Below, piece by piece: positions 43,075 to 45,912 of a DNA stretch of 45,912 nt. Origin of the DNA: Pseudomonadales bacterium (GTDB lineage Bacteria; Pseudomonadota; Gammaproteobacteria; Pseudomonadales; Pseudohongiellaceae); contig JALRBQ010000100.1 of NCBI GenBank assembly GCA_023257655.1, forward strand, positions 1 to 45,912. Direction: 5' to 3'. Every line of letters starts with the position of its first letter. Position 1 is the stretch's first letter. The notes under the pieces are model-generated. The model ran no database searches and had not been told where the DNA came from. It saw nothing but the letters and a program-made list of their open reading frames with translations. The position numbers and the translations under genes were made by a program.

Positions 43075-44448
43075 ATGAAAACAATGCTACATTTGAGCAA
43101 AAAAGCACGTCTTATCAGCAGCTTAGCTGCCGGTAGCTTGCTTGCATTAGGCGTTCAGGCCGCTTCGGCCCAGGATGCGCACCCCACGTACAACGGCGAA
43201 GTTGCCAAAATCATCAATGAAAACTGCGTTGTCTGCCACCGTGAAGGCGGTATCGGGCCGATGCAACTTGAAGATTATGACCAGGTTCGTCCTTGGGCAC
43301 CTCTGATCCAGTACAAGGTTTCCCATCGCGAAATGCCTCCCTACGCCTACGACCTGGGTGTTGGTATCCAGGACCTGAAAGGTGACTGGCGTCTGGAGCA
43401 GAGCGAAATCGACACCATCGTGGCCTGGGTAAACCAGGGTTCACCCGAGGGTGATCCGGACATCCAGGTTGCCAAGCCTGAATTCCCCGATCCCAATGAG
43501 TGGAACTTCGCGCCGATGTTTGGTCAGCCTGACCTGATCGTCGCCTCTTCCCCTTACGACATTCCTGCCAATGGTAACGACCAGTGGAGCAAGGAATTCG
43601 TGAATCCGGGCCTGACCGAAGATCGCTGCATCAAGGCGGTACAAGTGAAGCCACGTGGCGATGCCCGCGCTGTCGTTCACCACGCCAACTCTGACGTATA
43701 CATCCCTGGCGAAGACGGTGAACTGGAAGAATATGGCCAGTTGACTGAATACGCGATGGGCAAATGGGGCGAGCTGATGCCGGATGGCGTGTGCCGCACT
43801 ATGCCAGCCAACTCCATGGTTCGTTGGGACATCCACATGTTCCCGGGCGGTGTGGGTGCGACTGCTGAAGGCCAGATGATCAAAGACAACGTCGTTGAGA
43901 TCGGCCTGTGGTTCCACGACAAGGATTACGTCGCCACTGAGAAGCCTTACAAGCAAGACCTGCGTCTGTACGCGGCTCGCGAAGGCTACCAGAACGGTGA
44001 GCTGATTGTGCCTCCGCATGGTTACACCATGACCCAGGGCTTCCACTCATTCGATCACCCTGTCCGTATCGACAGCTTCCAGCCACACGGCCACCTGCGT
44101 ATGAACGCCGCATCTCTGGAAATCTTCTATCCGGAAACTGGTCGTACTGAAGCGGTCAGCCAGATCTCCAACTGGAGCGCCACCTGGCACCACAGCCACA
44201 TCTATGATCCAGATTCAGCTCCCCTGTTACCCACAGGAGCGGTTCTGGTCATCAAGCAGTGGTACGACAACACTGAGAAGAACCCGAACAACCCTGACCC
44301 CGATCAGTGGGTAGTTGGCGGCAGCCGTACTGGTGATGAGATGTCTCACGCCTGGATCGCCGTAACCCACCTGGACGACGACGGGTACGACAAGCTGGTT
44401 GCTGAGCGCAAAGCCAAAGAGCAGCGCGCGATTGCTGGTAACGACTAG
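43075..44448 (+). CDS. Cytochrome c-copper type II monooxygenase fusion (PHM-like), paralog 5
   Basis: This 457-residue exported protein lacks the redoxin domain. A signal peptide (about 1-33) is followed directly by a small cytochrome c domain (CVVCH at 51-55, likely Met ligand in REMPPY) and the copper monooxygenase. All six copper ligands are visible: H202 and H203 (VVHHAN), H254 (WDIHMF), H338 and H340 (QPHGHLRM) and M423 (GDEMSH). An additional cluster WHHSH (H372, H373, H375) occupies the place of the aromatic NYxFAWQ segment in the larger paralogs. Two extra Cys (C185, C240) are conserved with the next gene. GAGGAG lies before the ATG. A strong terminator follows. Confidence 0.88.
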   Translation: MKTMLHLSKKARLISSLAAGSLLALGVQAASAQDAHPTYNGEVAKIINENCVVCHREGGIGPMQLEDYDQVRPWAPLIQYKVSHREMPPYAYDLGVGIQDLKGDWRLEQSEIDTIVAWVNQGSPEGDPDIQVAKPEFPDPNEWNFAPMFGQPDLIVASSPYDIPANGNDQWSKEFVNPGLTEDRCIKAVQVKPRGDARAVVHHANSDVYIPGEDGELEEYGQLTEYAMGKWGELMPDGVCRTMPANSMVRWDIHMFPGGVGATAEGQMIKDNVVEIGLWFHDKDYVATEKPYKQDLRLYAAREGYQNGELIVPPHGYTMTQGFHSFDHPVRIDSFQPHGHLRMNAASLEIFYPETGRTEAVSQISNWSATWHHSHIYDPDSAPLLPTGAVLVIKQWYDNTEKNPNNPDPDQWVVGGSRTGDEMSHAWIAVTHLDDDGYDKLVAERKAKEQRAIAGND

Positions 44449-44478
44449 TCCAGCATCCCGCTTCCTGTAAAGGAACCC

Positions 44479-44513
44479 AAAAGCCGGCTGATTTGCATCA
44501 GCCGGCTTTTTTT
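44479..44513 (+). terminator. Rho-independent terminator after paralog 5
   Basis: AAAAGCCGGCTGAT and ATCAGCCGGCTTTT form a 14-bp perfect stem with a 4-base loop followed by TTT, 31 bases after the stop codon. Confidence 0.93.
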
Positions 44514-44781
44514 ATGCCTGCCTGCCCCGCACACCCGCCAGCCACGCGGCCTGCAGGCAGAGTGCCGCCATCGGCAATCGCCGACAAACCCTGCCCTCAC
44601 CACCTGCTAGGCGCCGATCTGCCCGTTTTGGCCAGCGCGCCACCCGCGGCATGTTGCAATTAATGACTGTTTAATCGCGCCAATACCGCTTAGACTCTGC
44701 GGTGGACTAAGCATTTCACCCCGGCTGCGCATTCGATGGTCGGAGTCATGCCATCAATATCCAAAATCGAGGGGTAACAAC
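44514..44781. other. Promoter region of paralog 6
   Basis: About 270 bases separate the terminator from the next ATG. TTGCAA (44654-44659) recurs here as in the region before paralog 5, and CTTAGACTCTGCGG (44689-44702) resembles a sequence before the secreted-protein gene. GAGGGG (44770-44774) is the ribosome-binding site of the next gene. No ORF is supported. Confidence 0.45.
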
Positions 44782-45912
44782 ATGAAGAACTGGATCAGCT
44801 TGGTAGGCGTTGGCCTTGCCGCATTTGGCGTGCAAAGCCAGGTGCTGGCACAAGCGCACACGGAAGAAGATTTAACATACAACGGCAAAGTTGGCCGCAT
44901 CATCAATGAAAATTGCGTCGTCTGTCACCGTGAAGGCGGTATCGGCCCCATGCAATTGACCAACTACGATCAAGTGCGCCCCTGGGCTCCGCTGATCCAG
45001 TACAAGGTCTCTCATCGCGAAATGCCTCCCTATGCCTATGACCGTGGTATCGGTGTACAGGAACTGGAAGGTGACTGGCGTCTGGAAGAAGACGAAATCG
45101 AAGCCATCGTGGCCTGGGTGAACCAGGGCTCCCCGATGGGTGATCCCGATGCGGTGCTGCCGCCGGTCAATCTGCCCGATCCCAACGAGTGGAACTTCGC
45201 GCCCCAGTTCGGTCAACCTGACCTGATCGTGCCATCAGTCGCCATGGACATCCCGGCGAACGGCAACGACCTGTGGAGCAAGCACTACGTGGACACTGGC
45301 ATCACCACCGACCGCTGCATCAAGGCGGTGCAGGTGAAGCCACGTGGCGACGCGAAAGCGGTCGTGCACCACGCCAACTCTTCTCTCGAAGCCCCGGATG
45401 AAACCGGCGAATACCAGCGCTTCGGCATGCTGACTGAATACGCTATGGGCAAGTGGGGCGAAATCGTGCCGGAAGGCGTGTGCCGCACCCTGCCAGCTAA
45501 CGCCCGCGTGTCCTGGGACATTCACATGTTCCCCGGTGGTGTGGGCGCCATGGCTCCCGGCACTGTCATCAAGGACAACGTGGTCGAAATCGGCCTGTGG
45601 TTCCACGATGAAGAGTTTGGCAAGCAGGATGGCATCTTCAAGCAGGACCTGAGCCTGTACCAGATCAGCCCGCAGGATGACCTGGTGATTGCCCCGAATG
45701 GCTACCAGATGACCCAGGGTTTCCACTCCTTCGATCACCCGGTGCGCATCGACAGCTTCCAGCCGCACGGCCATCTGCGCATGCGCGCCGCCTCGCTGGA
45801 GATCTACTACCCGGCGACCGGTCGCACCGAGCAGATCAGCCAGATCTCCAACTGGAGCGCGACATGGCACCACAGCCACCTGTATGAGCCGGACGTCGCT
45901 CCGCTGGTTCCG
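44782..45912 (+). CDS. Cytochrome c-copper type II monooxygenase fusion (PHM-like), paralog 6 (truncated by window edge)
   Basis: The first 377 residues of a tandem copy of the preceding gene are open to the right window edge. A signal peptide (about 1-24) is followed by CVVCH at 45-49, then H196 and H197, H248, and H329 and H331 of the copper sites. The extra WHHSH cluster is at 363-367. The final Met ligand lies beyond the window. C179 and C234 match the extra Cys pair of paralog 5. GAGGGG is 7 bases before the ATG. Blocks such as NENCVVCHREGGIGPMQL are identical in both genes, so the duplication is recent or under strong constraint. Each copy has its own promoter region because a terminator separates them. 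Confidence 0.9.
   Translation, partial: MKNWISLVGVGLAAFGVQSQVLAQAHTEEDLTYNGKVGRIINENCVVCHREGGIGPMQLTNYDQVRPWAPLIQYKVSHREMPPYAYDRGIGVQELEGDWRLEEDEIEAIVAWVNQGSPMGDPDAVLPPVNLPDPNEWNFAPQFGQPDLIVPSVAMDIPANGNDLWSKHYVDTGITTDRCIKAVQVKPRGDAKAVVHHANSSLEAPDETGEYQRFGMLTEYAMGKWGEIVPEGVCRTLPANARVSWDIHMFPGGVGAMAPGTVIKDNVVEIGLWFHDEEFGKQDGIFKQDLSLYQISPQDDLVIAPNGYQMTQGFHSFDHPVRIDSFQPHGHLRMRAASLEIYYPATGRTEQISQISNWSATWHHSHLYEPDVAPLVP

Noticed and set aside
1..45912. Mobile element, prophage or CRISPR array
   Set aside because: No transposase, integrase, phage structural gene, terminal inverted repeats with target duplication or spaced direct repeats were seen. The tRNA genes are intact and not flanked by an attachment-site duplication that I can find.

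Overview
The window looks like a chromosome segment of a free-living, Gram-negative gammaproteobacterium of moderately high GC. The left end (1-3181) is a housekeeping block read on the minus strand: birA, coaX, a small SPOR-domain protein, tRNA-Tyr, tRNA-Gly, tRNA-Thr and tuf. From memory this gene order matches Pseudomonas-type gammaproteobacteria; E. coli keeps the same order but with coaA instead of coaX. I see no phage, transposase, integrase, plasmid or CRISPR signature. Almost every gene after cstA carries an export signal or is a membrane protein, so most of the window serves the periplasm or cell surface.

The striking content is a dispersed set that recalls the animal peptide-amidating enzyme PAM, split into many separate proteins. 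Six genes (5324-7030, 7233-8999, 15880-17601, 39515-41218, 43075-44448 and 44782 to the window end) encode copper type II monooxygenases of the PHM/DBM fold, each preceded by a monohaem c-type cytochrome domain. Four of them also carry an N-terminal thioredoxin/peroxiredoxin-like domain. Five keep every copper-ligand position visible in the window; the one at 39515-41218 has lost the HxH pair of the oxygen-binding copper site. Two genes (11022-12215, 12690-13868) encode six-bladed NHL propellers resembling PAL, the lyase half of PAM, and retain the three zinc histidines plus the catalytic Tyr and Arg positions. Between them and the first pair of monooxygenases sits a divergent HupE/UreJ-type membrane protein, with twin perfect palindromes in the shared promoter region.

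From 17769 to 25837 lies a run of exported hydrolases: a family-3 amidohydrolase, a penicillin-acylase-type Ntn-hydrolase lipoprotein, gamma-glutamyltransferase, a membrane-dipeptidase lipoprotein and a cupin. Further right are a FecR-domain gene with a frameshifted tail, an iodotyrosine-deiodinase-like nitroreductase, two exported paralogs of unknown function, and a compact operon of Ser/Thr kinase, exported amidohydrolase and beta-hydroxyacid dehydrogenase. These are followed by a TPR protein, a YbgC-type thioesterase, a broken DUF1631 gene and an MFS transporter. The window ends with the degenerate monooxygenase, a secreted protein of unknown function and two cytochrome-monooxygenase paralogs in tandem.

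The inferred working model is an extracytoplasmic route. Haem-wired PHM-like enzymes hydroxylate the alpha carbon next to an amide nitrogen (N-acylglycine or C-terminal glycine being the PAM precedent), PAL-like propellers split the carbinolamide into an amide and glyoxylate or another aldehyde, and the neighbouring amidohydrolases, acylase and peptidases process the amide-bonded products. Domain identities and motifs are read from the sequence; substrates and pathway order are hypotheses.
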